From positions 41,750 through 105,749 of the forward strand of contig CAZSBG010000005.1 of NCBI GenBank assembly GCA_964605145.1: a stretch of DNA of 64,000 nt, read 5' to 3'. This DNA comes from CAZSBG01 sp964605145 (lineage in GTDB: Bacteria > Zhuqueibacterota > Zhuqueibacteria > Thermofontimicrobiales > Thermofontimicrobiaceae). Below the pieces are notes generated by a model. That model ran no database searches and had not been told where the DNA came from. It saw nothing but the letters and a program-made list of their open reading frames with translations. The position numbers were made by a program, and so were the translations under genes. Below are positions 1-9,576 of the stretch, piece by piece. Position 1 is the stretch's first letter. Each line of letters starts with the position of its first letter.

Positions 1-162
1 CCTGAATTATTCACAGATTTCAACCAAAACACATATAATTAATTGTTATTAATGATATTAACGAGATGTGTGAAATTTAACAGAGTTTGATATAACGAAT
101 TCTGAATTAAGCACCATTCAGGCTATCTGGATTCCTTGATGAATTACAATGAATAATCCAGG
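1..162 (+). repeat. 162-bp dispersed repeat, copy 1
   Basis: This non-coding block matches 56289-56450 in the same orientation with about nine substitutions and no gaps (about 94% identity, counted by eye). It begins CCTGAATTATTC and ends GAATAATCCAGG, which are inverted copies of each other with one mismatch. An inner segment ATTCAGGCTAT is the inverted copy of the ATAGCCTGAAT that opens copy 2. The left edge coincides with the window edge, so the element may extend further left. It ends 35 bp before a GTG start, so it may supply leader or promoter sequence. No ORF lies in it; a MITE-like or folded intergenic element is the likeliest reading. Confidence 0.85.
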
Positions 163-196
163 TTAAAAGACTTTTTAATCAAAATCGGAGATTAAG

Positions 197-2422
197 GTGA
201 AAAAAATTATTTTTTGTATCATTTTTCTGTTGGCGGTTATCTCCCAAATTATTGCCAAAGATTATTACGTTGCCACAACCGGCAGCGATAAAAATCCTGG
301 CACAAAAGAAAGACCGTTCGCCTCGCTGGAAAAGGCGCGAGATGCGGTTCGGAAATTGAAAGGGAAGAAAGGAATTCCCGAAGAGGGAGTCACCATCTGG
401 ATTCGCGGCGGAAAATATTTTCTTCACAAAACATTCGAGTTGCATAAAAATGATGCCGGTACTGAAAAGTCACAAATTGTTTATCGTGCTTTTCCCGGCG
501 AGCAGGTTTCCATTTCCGGTGGGAAATCCCTCTCGCCTTCACTTTTCAAACCAGTCACGGATGAAAAAGTCCTCAAAAGATTACCCGAGAACGCTCCTCA
601 ACACATCCTTCAGGCCGACCTGAAATCCTTTGGCATTCCCGATTATGGCGAACACAAACAATACGGCCACGCGCTGCCGGTGGTGCCGGCGCCCATGGAA
701 TTATTTTTCAACAATGATGTTATGCAATTGGCGAAATATCCCAATAGTGGATTCATTCCCATGGGCAAAGTCATCGACACCGGCTCAGTGCCGCGCGTCC
801 GCGACTACGAAAATATCCGCGGCGGCACGTTCGAATATTCGGATGAACGCCATTCGCGCTGGGTAAATTGCCAGGATGTCTGGCTCCAGGGCACATTCAA
901 ATGGGGCTATGCCGATGACAAAATCAAGATAAAATCTATCGATACAAGGCAAAAGATCATTACGTTAAGCACGCCACACATGTATGGTTTGGGATATGGC
1001 GAACCGCACAACCAGTACATTGCCCTGAATATTCTCGAAGAGCTGGACTCCCCGGGCGAATGGTACATCGATAGAAAAAGCGGCTTTCTCTATTTCTGGC
1101 CGCCATCAGAAATTAAGGGAGCTGAAATTGCCGTATCCATGATGGAAGCGCCGCTGGTCGCGATGGAAGGCACTGCTTACGTCACCCTCCGCGATCTTAT
1201 TTTCGAGGAAACGCGCGGCATGGGAATTTATATCGAACGAGGGCAAAACAACCTGATCGCCGGCTGCACGTTGCGCAACATCGGCACGTCGGCGATTTTT
1301 ATGGGACAGGGCGCACGACAGACGTTTCCCCACATCACCCACGATGATTACGAGGGCGTAGCGGTGTCGCGGGACATCGGCAATCTCCAGGGGCATATTT
1401 ATAAATACACGACCTGGGATCGCAAAGCCGGGAAAAATCATGGCGTGCTGAGCTGCGATGTGTACAATACCGGCTGCGGCGGGATTTATTTGAGCGGCGG
1501 CAGCAAAAAGGAGTTGATTCCCGGCAACTGTTTCGTCGAAAATTGCCGTATTCACGATTACAACCGGCGCAACAAGTTCCTCTGGGCCGGCATCAACATC
1601 GATGGCTGCGGGAATCGCATCTCCAATAACGAAATTTACAACTCCGATTTTCAGGCAATTTACGTGCACGGTAACGAGCACATTTTCGAATTCAACCACA
1701 TTCACCACATCGCGCTGAATTCCAACGACACGTCACCGTGGTACGTCGGCCGCGATCCCAGCGACCGCGGGCATATCCTTCGATACAATTTCTTCCACCA
1801 CTGCGGCAACCCGGCGCACAAGTGGACCATGGGCGTGTATTTCGATGACGCCAGTTGCGACGCGCTGGTGTTCGGTAATGTATTTTATAAGGTTGCTTCT
1901 TACGGCACTATTTACAGCAACGCCGGCTCGGATTTGACAATCAGGAACAATATCTTTGTTGCCGGTTACGGCAGCGTGCTTCATCTAAAATCCATGTGGT
2001 TCGATTGGGCTGTTGGTCTACGAGATTATTATTTTGGCGAGGATGGTGTCTATCGCCGGCGACTGACCGAGCTGCTGGATATCAAAAAACCGCCGTATAG
2101 CGAAAAATATCCGAACCTGGTTACATGGCTCGATTTGACCGACGATGGAGAAACCTACGTGGGAATGCGGCCGCAGCGGAATGTATTCGAAAAGAATGTT
2201 ATTTATCAGTACCATAAAACATACGTCCTCACAGGTGAATACGCTCAATTCGATTTCAAAGACAATTTCATCGCTGTCGAAGACCCGGGATTTATAAATA
2301 TTGAATCGTTGAATTTACAATTAAAAGATGATTCCGTCGTTTATCAAGAAATTCCCGGCTTCGAAAAAATTCCATTCGAAAAAATAGGGTTGTACCGGGA
2401 TGACTTCCGTGAAATAGAATAA
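197..2422 (+). CDS. Secreted right-handed parallel beta-helix protein
   Basis: The 741-residue product starts at GTG with CGGAG eight bases upstream. Residues 1-20 form a signal peptide (MKKIIFCIIFLLAVISQIIA), followed by the DYYVATTGSDKNPGTKERPF opening that is typical of secreted beta-helix proteins. Residues about 340-640 carry the short hydrophobic and Asn/Gly-rich rungs of a right-handed parallel beta-helix (pectate lyase/carbohydrate-binding type), for example SNNEIYNSDFQAIYVHGN. Such proteins bind or cleave polysaccharides outside the cell; the substrate cannot be told from sequence. There is no C-terminal type IX tail, unlike the giant proteins at 45717-56072, so it may stay in the periplasm. 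It stands alone, followed by a decayed gene. Confidence 0.85.
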   Translation: MKKIIFCIIFLLAVISQIIAKDYYVATTGSDKNPGTKERPFASLEKARDAVRKLKGKKGIPEEGVTIWIRGGKYFLHKTFELHKNDAGTEKSQIVYRAFPGEQVSISGGKSLSPSLFKPVTDEKVLKRLPENAPQHILQADLKSFGIPDYGEHKQYGHALPVVPAPMELFFNNDVMQLAKYPNSGFIPMGKVIDTGSVPRVRDYENIRGGTFEYSDERHSRWVNCQDVWLQGTFKWGYADDKIKIKSIDTRQKIITLSTPHMYGLGYGEPHNQYIALNILEELDSPGEWYIDRKSGFLYFWPPSEIKGAEIAVSMMEAPLVAMEGTAYVTLRDLIFEETRGMGIYIERGQNNLIAGCTLRNIGTSAIFMGQGARQTFPHITHDDYEGVAVSRDIGNLQGHIYKYTTWDRKAGKNHGVLSCDVYNTGCGGIYLSGGSKKELIPGNCFVENCRIHDYNRRNKFLWAGINIDGCGNRISNNEIYNSDFQAIYVHGNEHIFEFNHIHHIALNSNDTSPWYVGRDPSDRGHILRYNFFHHCGNPAHKWTMGVYFDDASCDALVFGNVFYKVASYGTIYSNAGSDLTIRNNIFVAGYGSVLHLKSMWFDWAVGLRDYYFGEDGVYRRRLTELLDIKKPPYSEKYPNLVTWLDLTDDGETYVGMRPQRNVFEKNVIYQYHKTYVLTGEYAQFDFKDNFIAVEDPGFINIESLNLQLKDDSVVYQEIPGFEKIPFEKIGLYRDDFREIE

Positions 2423-2491
2423 TCGATGCTTATTTAAATTTGAAATGTAATTACTCAGGTATTAGTCTTGGAAACCGTTGAAGCGACTTAA

Positions 2492-2884
2492 TACTTTATT
2501 AGCGCATCGCGTCTGAACGTTGATGATGCAGGTCTTGGATTTCAAGGTGGCATTGGAGTTGATGTAAAAATTTTATCACGGTTGAACCTGTTCTTCGAAT
2601 GCAAGTATCGATCCGTGAGTTTGTCGGACTGGGAAGGTTCATGCAATTATGAGAGATGTTCTTTCGATCAATTGCAATTCCAGTATAAAGAGAAGGGCAA
2701 TCTTTGGGTACTTGAAGCGAAAGAAAACGTCGAAGTTCCTCCGCATCCCGTGAACTCGTATTTTTCGCCATTGTTGACGGTTTCTGATGGGAATCCAGAT
2801 GATGAATATTATAAATCCCGCAAAGCTGAGATCGATCTTTCCGGATTTTCGTTTGGCGCCGGGGTGAAGATCAGTATATTCTAA
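2492..2884 (+). pseudogene. Remnant of an outer-membrane beta-barrel protein gene
   Basis: The reading frame is open from a stop at 2489-2491 to 2884 and has no plausible start at its left end; an internal TTG at 2582 has no ribosome-binding site and would cut through a clear strand pattern. The frame encodes GFQGGIGVDVKILSRLNLFF and ends ...GFSFGAGVKISIF. Alternating residues and a terminal aromatic are usual for the last strands of an OmpA/OmpW-size beta-barrel. I read it as the 3' third of a gene whose 5' part has been lost. The alternative is a short expressed fragment of about 100 residues starting at 2582. Confidence 0.55.
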
Positions 2885-2912
2885 TTCTCAAACTCGATAA
2901 ATCCGGAGGGAT

Positions 2913-2999
2913 ATGAAAAAGATTTTATTGCACCAGCATTTCGATCATACGAAGCCATTGGCACGTAACAATTCACATCGATCAATAAACATTGTATAA
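2913..2999 (+). CDS. Possible 28-residue ORF with strong ribosome-binding site
   Basis: An ATG at 2913 follows CCGGAGGG by a few bases and opens a 28-codon frame starting MKKILLHQHF. It ends at 2999, overlapping the ribosome-binding site of the EamA gene. It could be a leader coupled to that gene or the surviving 5' end of a lost gene, since it lies in a stretch of gene decay. I recognise no family. Confidence 0.15.
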   Translation: MKKILLHQHFDHTKPLARNNSHRSINIV

Positions 3000-3012
3000 G
3001 GAGCATCTTCAT

Positions 3013-3435
3013 TTGAAACCACAATTTTTCGCACTGTTAACTGCAATTTTCTGGGGAGTCGGCGGCTATTTCGAGAAAAAGGGACTCCACATGGGCAATC
3101 TTTCGCCTCAATTCGGCATTACGCTTCGTACACTGGTGGCGCTGTTCATTTTGGGCGCAGTTAGTTATCCCCACTGGAAATCTATCACCCAGGCCGGGCC
3201 GCGGGCGCTGCTTTACATGATCGTTGGCGGGGGTATCGTGGCCGGGGCAGGCGGCATGCTGTGCTTTTATATCGCCATCAAAGGCGCGCCGCTGAGCCGC
3301 GTCATGCCCATTGCTTTTACATCACCTCTGTTTGGCGCGCTCATGGGTTTCATTTTGGGCGGTGAACCTGTCACACTGAAAGCTATTCTGGGCATGCTGA
3401 TGACTGTTGGAGGGATTATTTTACTGACGCTCTGA
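3013..3435 (+). CDS. Half-size EamA/DMT-family transporter
   Basis: The start is placed at TTG 3013, which follows AAGGAG with good spacing; an earlier in-frame TTG at 2992 lies before that site. The 140-residue product (MKPQFFALLTAIFWGVGGYF...) has about five hydrophobic helices and the EamA signature: FW near the N-terminus, R(T/L)xxA near residue 38, and the PLFGALMG...GE...LG pattern near the C-terminus. Full drug/metabolite transporters have two EamA repeats in about 300 residues; one repeat suggests a dimeric, EmrE-like arrangement. The inner-membrane location follows from the family. The substrate is unknown. Confidence 0.8.
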   Translation: MKPQFFALLTAIFWGVGGYFEKKGLHMGNLSPQFGITLRTLVALFILGAVSYPHWKSITQAGPRALLYMIVGGGIVAGAGGMLCFYIAIKGAPLSRVMPIAFTSPLFGALMGFILGGEPVTLKAILGMLMTVGGIILLTL

Positions 3436-3618
3436 TTCAACAAAAAATCAAATCTCAAATTCTAATCACCAAAACTAATTACGCCGCTGTTCTACCGATA
3501 TATCGCTTTTTGAATTAGTTTTTTGAAATTTGAATTTATTTGTTTTTTAGTATTTGAGTTTTGGAATTTTAAAACAAAATTTATCATCAGGGGAACCTGA
3601 TCCAAAGGAACATCATCT
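3436..3618 (+). other. AT-rich low-complexity intergenic sequence
   Basis: This spacer consists of short degenerate repeats built from TTTGAATTTATTTG, AGTATTTGAGTTTTGG and similar words. Related strings recur at 31540-31690. It holds no convincing ORF. Such strings are common between genes in several environmental phyla and have no known role. Confidence 0.5.
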
Positions 3619-5457
3619 ATGACAAACAAACGCGCAGCACGTTTGAAAGCGACCCAGAACCAGCTAAATCGCTTGGCAAAACGCATGCAAACCATGGAAG
3701 CGTTGAGCCGAAAATTTTCCTGGTACAGATTGACGATTTTTTTGACAGGGCTATTTTTCACCATTCTCGCTCTCGCATTCGTCAACAGCACGGCCGCATG
3801 GATACTACTTGGCGTCACCATTGTGATTTTCAATATCGTGGCGTTCTATCACCGGCGGCTGGATCGGTCGCTCAAACGCCATCGCATCTGGGCTGAAATA
3901 AAACAAACGCACATCGCCCGAATGAATTTGGATTGGCCCAATATCCCGCCGGCGCCACTTCGGCAAAGCAAGGCGGAGATCCCGTTCGAAAACGATCTCG
4001 ACATCAACGGAGAGCGATCGCTGCATCAGCTCATCAACACAGCGATTTCCAACGAAGGCAGCTACCTGTTGGCGGACTGGCTTCGCCCCAAAACGCCGTC
4101 GCTCGATTCGATTTTATTTCGACAAAAAATTGTGGCCGAGCTTACACCGCTGTCCCGTTTCAGGCATCGGCTCCTGCTGTCCTTTCGCCTGATTTCCAGG
4201 GATAACCTCGAAGGAAAGAAGCTGCTGGACTGGCTCGCTGCCAAAGCGCCTTCGGCCATCATCAAAAAACTTTTGCCGGTGACCTCGGTTCTGATCATCA
4301 TCAACATTATTCTTTTTTCCCTCAATCAATGGGGGAACCTGCCGCCGGTGTGGATGTTTTCGCTGTTCATTTACATCGTCATTTATCTCTACAATTCAAA
4401 AACATTGAACCAGTTCTTTGAATCGATTTTCCAACTCGATGAAGAATTGGGGAAGTTCAAACAGATTCTCAAATATTTGGAAACCTATCCATTCGGGAAA
4501 AACAAGCACATCATCCAACTGTGCCAACCATTTTTGGGTCCGCGTGTCATTCCATCAAAGCAGCTTCGGAAAATTAAAATACTCTCCGCAGCCATTGGAT
4601 TACGCATGAATCCGATGATGGCGGTGCTGCTGAATCTCGCGTTTCCCTGGGATTTCTTCTTCGCCTGTCTCATTCAAAAGAATCGCGAAAAAGTGGCGAA
4701 GCTGCTGCCGACATGGCTCAACACCTGGTTCGAATTAGAGGCGCTCATTTCGTTGGCCAACTTTTCCTATTTGAATCCGGATTATATTTTCCCGGAAATT
4801 TCAAACGAGAAATCCGAAAACGATATACCGATATTTCAGGCCGAAAAAATGGGACATCCGCTCATTCCGCCGAATCAGAAAATTTGCAATGACTATGCGC
4901 TGAACCGATTGGGCGACATCGACATTATCACCGGCTCCAACATGGCGGGAAAAAGTACATTCCTCAAATCAGCGGGCGTGAACCTCTGCCTGGCGTATGC
5001 AGGCGGCCCGGTCGATGCGAAACAATTTCAGACCGGCCTGTTCCGTATTTTCACCTGCATCAAAATCAATGATTCCATCGCCGATGGCTTTTCGTTTTTC
5101 TATGCCGAAGTGAAACGGCTCAAATCGATTCTGGCGGCGTTAGAGGGAACGGATTCCCTGCCGGTGTTCTTTCTCATCGATGAAATTTTCAAGGGTACGA
5201 ACAACCGCGAGCGATTGATCGGCAGTCGATCCTACGTGGCAAAAACCGTTAGCCAGCGAGGTGTGGGACTGATCGCCACGCACGATCTGGAATTGGCAAA
5301 ACTGGCGGAGCAATTCCCAAATATACGAAATTACCATTTCCGCGAAGAGGTCGTCGACGCTAAAATGGTGTTCGATTATCTGCTGCGGCCCGGGCCGTGT
5401 CCCACAACCAACGCCCTGAAAATCATGCAAATGGAAGGTTTGCCGGTGGACTGGTGA
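3619..5457 (+). CDS. Membrane-anchored MutS-related ATPase
   Basis: The 612-residue protein lacks the mismatch-binding N-terminal domain of MutS. A short charged N-terminus is followed by two membrane helices (about residues 36-80), another hydrophobic pair (about 215-255), a helical lever/clamp-like region, and the MutS ATPase domain from about 420. Visible motifs are Walker A GSNMAGKST (Lys445) and Walker B FFLIDEIFKGTNNRER, followed by the conserved ATHDLELA. Proteins of this size and layout are known in Bacteroidetes as MutS-related proteins; they are not thought to be the mismatch-repair MutS and their function is unknown. The gene stands alone, and a strong hairpin follows 60 bp downstream. 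Confidence 0.85.
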   Translation: MTNKRAARLKATQNQLNRLAKRMQTMEALSRKFSWYRLTIFLTGLFFTILALAFVNSTAAWILLGVTIVIFNIVAFYHRRLDRSLKRHRIWAEIKQTHIARMNLDWPNIPPAPLRQSKAEIPFENDLDINGERSLHQLINTAISNEGSYLLADWLRPKTPSLDSILFRQKIVAELTPLSRFRHRLLLSFRLISRDNLEGKKLLDWLAAKAPSAIIKKLLPVTSVLIIINIILFSLNQWGNLPPVWMFSLFIYIVIYLYNSKTLNQFFESIFQLDEELGKFKQILKYLETYPFGKNKHIIQLCQPFLGPRVIPSKQLRKIKILSAAIGLRMNPMMAVLLNLAFPWDFFFACLIQKNREKVAKLLPTWLNTWFELEALISLANFSYLNPDYIFPEISNEKSENDIPIFQAEKMGHPLIPPNQKICNDYALNRLGDIDIITGSNMAGKSTFLKSAGVNLCLAYAGGPVDAKQFQTGLFRIFTCIKINDSIADGFSFFYAEVKRLKSILAALEGTDSLPVFFLIDEIFKGTNNRERLIGSRSYVAKTVSQRGVGLIATHDLELAKLAEQFPNIRNYHFREEVVDAKMVFDYLLRPGPCPTTNALKIMQMEGLPVDW

Positions 5458-5518
5458 AGTGGTGATTGGTGAATTGGTGATTTGTAAATTAGTTAATGGT
5501 GACTTGCAACTGAGACGG

Positions 5519-5546
5519 ATCGCGCTGGATGTTTATCCAGCGCGAT
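5519..5546 (+). terminator. Strong hairpin after the MutS-like gene
   Basis: ATCGCGCTGGAT and ATCCAGCGCGAT form a perfect 12-bp stem with a GTTT loop. A weak T-rich run follows (TCGTTCTT). It is placed to end transcription of the MutS-like gene. Confidence 0.55.
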
Positions 5547-5725
5547 TCGTTCTTGCGATGGTCAATACGCCTAAACATTTTCTTTAGCGGTTTATTAATA
5601 CTTGACTTTTTCGTTCAGGAAAATTACATTATACATCCTTGAATCAAAAATGAAGTAGCTCAATTTGGCAACTTGAACCATCTAATTTAAGGTTCACATT
5701 CATGTCTTTCGTTTTGCATCTCGCG

Positions 5726-5781
5726 TCTTTCGTTTCACTTTTGACATTTCACGTCTTTCGTTTCACTTCTGACGTTTCACG
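5726..5781 (+). repeat. Two tandem 28-bp units before urocanate hydratase
   Basis: Two adjacent 28-bp copies start with TCTTTCGTTTCACTT and end GACATTTCACG or GACGTTTCACG, differing at two positions. A partial third unit precedes them at about 5705. The array ends 21 bp before the start codon at 5803, so it lies in the mRNA leader or promoter. Its role is unknown. Confidence 0.7.
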
Positions 5782-5802
5782 TAAAAAAAAATGGAGAATC
5801 AC

Positions 5803-7806
5803 ATGAATAACACAGATATTTCCAATGCTATGAAAGTCAAGCTGAGCAATGAACTTCCGCCGAAGAAAGAATTTCAGGCAGGCATTCGGCGCGCGGCAAA
5901 TCGCGGGCTGAATCTCAGCAAACATGAAATTACTGTCGCGCTCAAGAATGCGCTGCGATATATTCCGGGACATTTGCACGAAACGTTGGCCCCGGAATTT
6001 TTGGATGAATTGAAAACAATGGGACGAATTTATGGCTACCGCTACCGGCCGGAAGGAAGAATTTATGGGCGTCCGGTGAATGAATACAAAGGCATCCCGG
6101 AAGCGCGGGGCTTGCAGGTGATGATCGAAAACAACCTCGATTTCGAGACCGCACTTTATCCTTACGAGCTGGTCACCTACGGCGAAACCGGCCAGATTTT
6201 TCAAAACTGGATGCAGTACCACCTGGTCAAAGGATACCTGGAAATTTTGAAAGAAGACGAAACCCTGGTAGTCAGTTCCGGGCACCCGGTGGGAATTTTC
6301 CCCTCCAATCGCTGGTCGCCGCGGGTGATTTCCACCAACGGACTGCTTGTGGGTCAGTGGGACAATCCCGGCGAGTTCAACAAATTGGCAGCTTTGGGCG
6401 TTTCCAATTACGGTCAAATGACGGCCGGCGGCTGGATGTACATCGGGCCCCAGGGAATAGTGCACGGCACCTACATTACGCTGCTCAATGCCGGGCGGCA
6501 GTATCTGGGCATCCCGGGGGACGGGGATTTGAAAGGCGTGATCTTCGTTTCATCCGGCCTGGGCGGCATGTCCGGCGCGCAGCCCAAAGCTGTGGAAATC
6601 GCCGGCGGCATTGGCGTCATTGCCGAGGTGGATTACAGCCGCATCCAAACGCGACTTTCCCAGGGCTGGGTGAGCAAAGTTTCCGCCAATCTCGACGAAA
6701 TCGCCGGCTGGATGGCCCAGTACAAAAAATCGGGAAAAGCCGTTTCCATCGCCTATCACGGCAATGTGGTGGATTTGCTGGAATATCTCGATCAGAAAAA
6801 TATTCATGCCGAGCTGATTTCCGACCAGACATCGTGTCACGCGGTGTACGAAGGCGGGTACACCCCGGCCGGCGTCAGTTTTGAAGAAGGCCGGGCGATC
6901 CTGAAAAGCGATCCGGCGAAATTCAAGCAATTGGTCGATGAGTCGCTGCGCCGACACTATAGCGTTCTCAGGAAGCTCACGGTCAAAGGCTCATATTTCT
7001 GGGATTACGGCAACAGCTTTATGGCCTCGGTGTTCGAAGCCGGCGAAAAGGAAATCGCCAGGAATCAGCGCGATACTTCAGAAGGATTTATCTGGCCTTC
7101 GTACGTGGAAGACATTATGGGACCGATCTGCTTCGACCGAGGCTTCGGGCCATTCCGCTGGGTCTGCCTCAGCGGCAAGGACGAAGATTTGCGCAAAACC
7201 GACCAGGCTGCTATGGACAACATCGACCCGAATCAGAGTCCGGTTCACCGCGACAATTATCACTGGATCGAAACTGCGGAGCAAAACAAACTGGTCGTGG
7301 GCACGAAGGCACGCATCCTTTATGCGGACGAGCAGGGCCGCGTGAATATCGCGCTGAGATTCAACGAACTGGTGCGCACCGGAGAAATCGGGCCGGTCAT
7401 GTTGGGCCGCGACCACCACGATGTTTCCGGCACGGACTCCCCGTTTCGCGAAACCGCCAACATTTACGATGGCAGCCGTCCAACAGCCGATATGTCGGTG
7501 CAATGCTTTGGCGGCAATATCGCACGCGGCATGACGCTTGTGGTGCTGTCAAACGGCGGCGGCGTGGGCATTGGCCGCGCCAGCAACGGCGGCAACGGGA
7601 TTTTTCTCGACGGCAGCGAGCGCCTGGACAATATCATCAGAAAAGGCCTGTCGTGGGACGTCATGGGCGGCGTGGCCCGAAGAAGCTGGGCCCGCAATGA
7701 AAACGCCCTGGAAACCGCGCTGCAATGGAACCAGTCCGGCAAGGGCCACATTACACTGCCGTTTATTCCGCGGGAGGGGATTGTGGAGGGATTGGTGGAA
7801 GATTAA
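5803..7806 (+). CDS. hutU: Urocanate hydratase (long form)
   Basis: The enzyme converts urocanate to imidazolone propionate in histidine degradation, using tightly bound NAD+ in the cytoplasm. The 667-residue product shows family landmarks: SSGHPVGIFPS, GGWMYIGPQGIVHGTY, the glycine-rich SSGLGGMSGAQ for NAD, DQTSCHAVYEGGY, and RDHHDVSGTDSPFRET. It is longer than the 550-560-residue bacterial form and close to the roughly 670-residue form also found in animals. ATG 5803 is preferred over the in-frame ATG at 5791 because GGAGA (5793-5797) lies between them. No hutH, hutI or hutG is nearby, so the rest of the pathway must be elsewhere or absent. Confidence 0.93.
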   Translation: MNNTDISNAMKVKLSNELPPKKEFQAGIRRAANRGLNLSKHEITVALKNALRYIPGHLHETLAPEFLDELKTMGRIYGYRYRPEGRIYGRPVNEYKGIPEARGLQVMIENNLDFETALYPYELVTYGETGQIFQNWMQYHLVKGYLEILKEDETLVVSSGHPVGIFPSNRWSPRVISTNGLLVGQWDNPGEFNKLAALGVSNYGQMTAGGWMYIGPQGIVHGTYITLLNAGRQYLGIPGDGDLKGVIFVSSGLGGMSGAQPKAVEIAGGIGVIAEVDYSRIQTRLSQGWVSKVSANLDEIAGWMAQYKKSGKAVSIAYHGNVVDLLEYLDQKNIHAELISDQTSCHAVYEGGYTPAGVSFEEGRAILKSDPAKFKQLVDESLRRHYSVLRKLTVKGSYFWDYGNSFMASVFEAGEKEIARNQRDTSEGFIWPSYVEDIMGPICFDRGFGPFRWVCLSGKDEDLRKTDQAAMDNIDPNQSPVHRDNYHWIETAEQNKLVVGTKARILYADEQGRVNIALRFNELVRTGEIGPVMLGRDHHDVSGTDSPFRETANIYDGSRPTADMSVQCFGGNIARGMTLVVLSNGGGVGIGRASNGGNGIFLDGSERLDNIIRKGLSWDVMGGVARRSWARNENALETALQWNQSGKGHITLPFIPREGIVEGLVED

Positions 7807-7905
7807 TTGAAATATTGATTGATTAGAAGAAATGAGTAAACGAATGTAAACATAAATTTACTTGTTTTGTTTATTATTTCGAATTTCTAACGGAAGGAAG
7901 CGAAG

Positions 7906-9576
7906 TTGCCAAAGAAATATGATTATTCGGGTTGGTCGAAAGAAGATTTGATTAAACGAGTCCACGAACTGGAAAAGCGCAAGAAATACGGCCTGGTGTG
8001 GGATGAAGAACGTGAACCTGAAAAAGTGGTGTTGCAATGCAAAAAAGAATTGCCCATTTTAAAGGAAGTGAAAGAAAAAGAAATCAAAAACGATCCCGAT
8101 AAACCCACGCATATTTTAATTGAAGGCGATAATTACCATGCCCTTTCCGTTTTGAATTATACTCATGAAAATTCGGTTGATGTTATTTATATTGATCCGC
8201 CTTACAATACTGGTTCAAAAGATTGGAAATATAACAATAATTACGTTGATGATAATGATATGTATAGACACAGCAAATGGCTGTCAATGATGAAAAATAG
8301 ATTCCTTGTTACAAAAAGACTTATGACTAAAACAGGCGTGTTAATCTGCACCATTGATAAATATGAACAACCAAGACTTCAACTACTATTGGAAGAAATA
8401 TTCATAGGTTATGAAATAGTCTGCATAACAATTGTTCACAATCCAGCAGGCACGCAAGGTAAAAATTTTTCATATACGAATGAATATGCCTTTTTCGTTT
8501 TTCCTACTAATGGAACTTATATCAATAAAACCACACGAGAGAGCGCGTTGGTATCAGCATTTAGAGATTGGGGAACAATTTCATTACGAACACAAGCAAA
8601 AACCTGCTTCTATCCAATCATTGTTAAAAATATGAAAATTATAGAATTTGGGGATGTGTGCGAAGATCAATACCATCCAGAATCATCTAACATTGAACAA
8701 AAGGACGGGACTACTTTTATTTTTCCGATTGATAAGGATGGCATAGAAAAGAAGTGGGTATTCAGTAGGAATAGTGTTGAAAAAATAAAGGATGAATTGT
8801 TTTGTAAAAAAACTAATAATGAAATTACGATCTTTAGAAGAAAAAACGAAGCAAGTTATAAAACAGTATGGGATGATAAAAAATTTTATGCGAATATATA
8901 TGGATCAAAATTATTAAATAGGATAATAGACAAAACCTTCCCATTCCCTAAATCACTTTATGCAGTAATGGAATGTGTAAAAGCCGTAATACATGATAAA
9001 AATAATTCAGTGATTTTAGACTATTTTGCTGGCTCTGGAACAACTGGTCATGCTGTTTTGGAATTAAATAAAGAAGATAGTGGTAATCGTAGATTTATTC
9101 TTTGCACCAATAATGAAAATAATATTGCTTCAGAAGTCTGTTTGCCACGTATTACCAAAGTAATAAAAGGCTATGAAAATAAGGATGGCAAAGAAATTAT
9201 AGGTCATGATGGAAATCTAAAATACTACCAAACCGATTTTGTCCCTGCAAAGACTACAGATATAAACAAAGAAAAACTCACTAAACAATCGGTTGAAATG
9301 CTCTGCCTGCGGGAAAACACCTTTGAATCTGTGCTGGAAAACGGCCCGATAAAAATATTCCAGAACAAAGAGAAATATACGGCTATTTTGTTTGACCAGT
9401 TGGCAATTCCCAAACTAAAAGAAAACATCAAAGATTATGATAAACCCGTTCACATTTATATTTTCTCTTTGGGCGATGATACTTTTGCCGATGAATTTGC
9501 GGATATGAAAGAGAAAGTGACTGTTAAATCCATCCCCGCCGCCATTTTGAGAGTTTATAGAAGGATATTTAAATGA
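7906..9576 (+). CDS. mod: Type III restriction-modification methyltransferase (Mod)
   Basis: This 556-residue adenine-N6 methyltransferase starts at TTG after GGAAGG. Motif IV DPPY (Asp97) comes before the SAM-binding motif I DYFAGSGTTG (about 372-381), the beta-class order. The roughly 270 residues between them form the variable target-recognition domain. The first 60 residues are charged and helical. Stop and start of the next gene overlap in ATGA, so Mod and Res are translationally coupled. Mod alone can methylate, and Mod2Res1-2 cleaves DNA. The recognition site cannot be read from sequence. The middle of the gene is more AT-rich than the flanking hutU, which fits horizontal transfer. Confidence 0.92.
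   Translation: MPKKYDYSGWSKEDLIKRVHELEKRKKYGLVWDEEREPEKVVLQCKKELPILKEVKEKEIKNDPDKPTHILIEGDNYHALSVLNYTHENSVDVIYIDPPYNTGSKDWKYNNNYVDDNDMYRHSKWLSMMKNRFLVTKRLMTKTGVLICTIDKYEQPRLQLLLEEIFIGYEIVCITIVHNPAGTQGKNFSYTNEYAFFVFPTNGTYINKTTRESALVSAFRDWGTISLRTQAKTCFYPIIVKNMKIIEFGDVCEDQYHPESSNIEQKDGTTFIFPIDKDGIEKKWVFSRNSVEKIKDELFCKKTNNEITIFRRKNEASYKTVWDDKKFYANIYGSKLLNRIIDKTFPFPKSLYAVMECVKAVIHDKNNSVILDYFAGSGTTGHAVLELNKEDSGNRRFILCTNNENNIASEVCLPRITKVIKGYENKDGKEIIGHDGNLKYYQTDFVPAKTTDINKEKLTKQSVEMLCLRENTFESVLENGPIKIFQNKEKYTAILFDQLAIPKLKENIKDYDKPVHIYIFSLGDDTFADEFADMKEKVTVKSIPAAILRVYRRIFK

Noticed and set aside
5803..7806. A histidine-utilisation operon around hutU
   Set aside because: No hutH, hutI, hutG or hut regulator lies near; the neighbours are a MutS-like gene and a restriction system.
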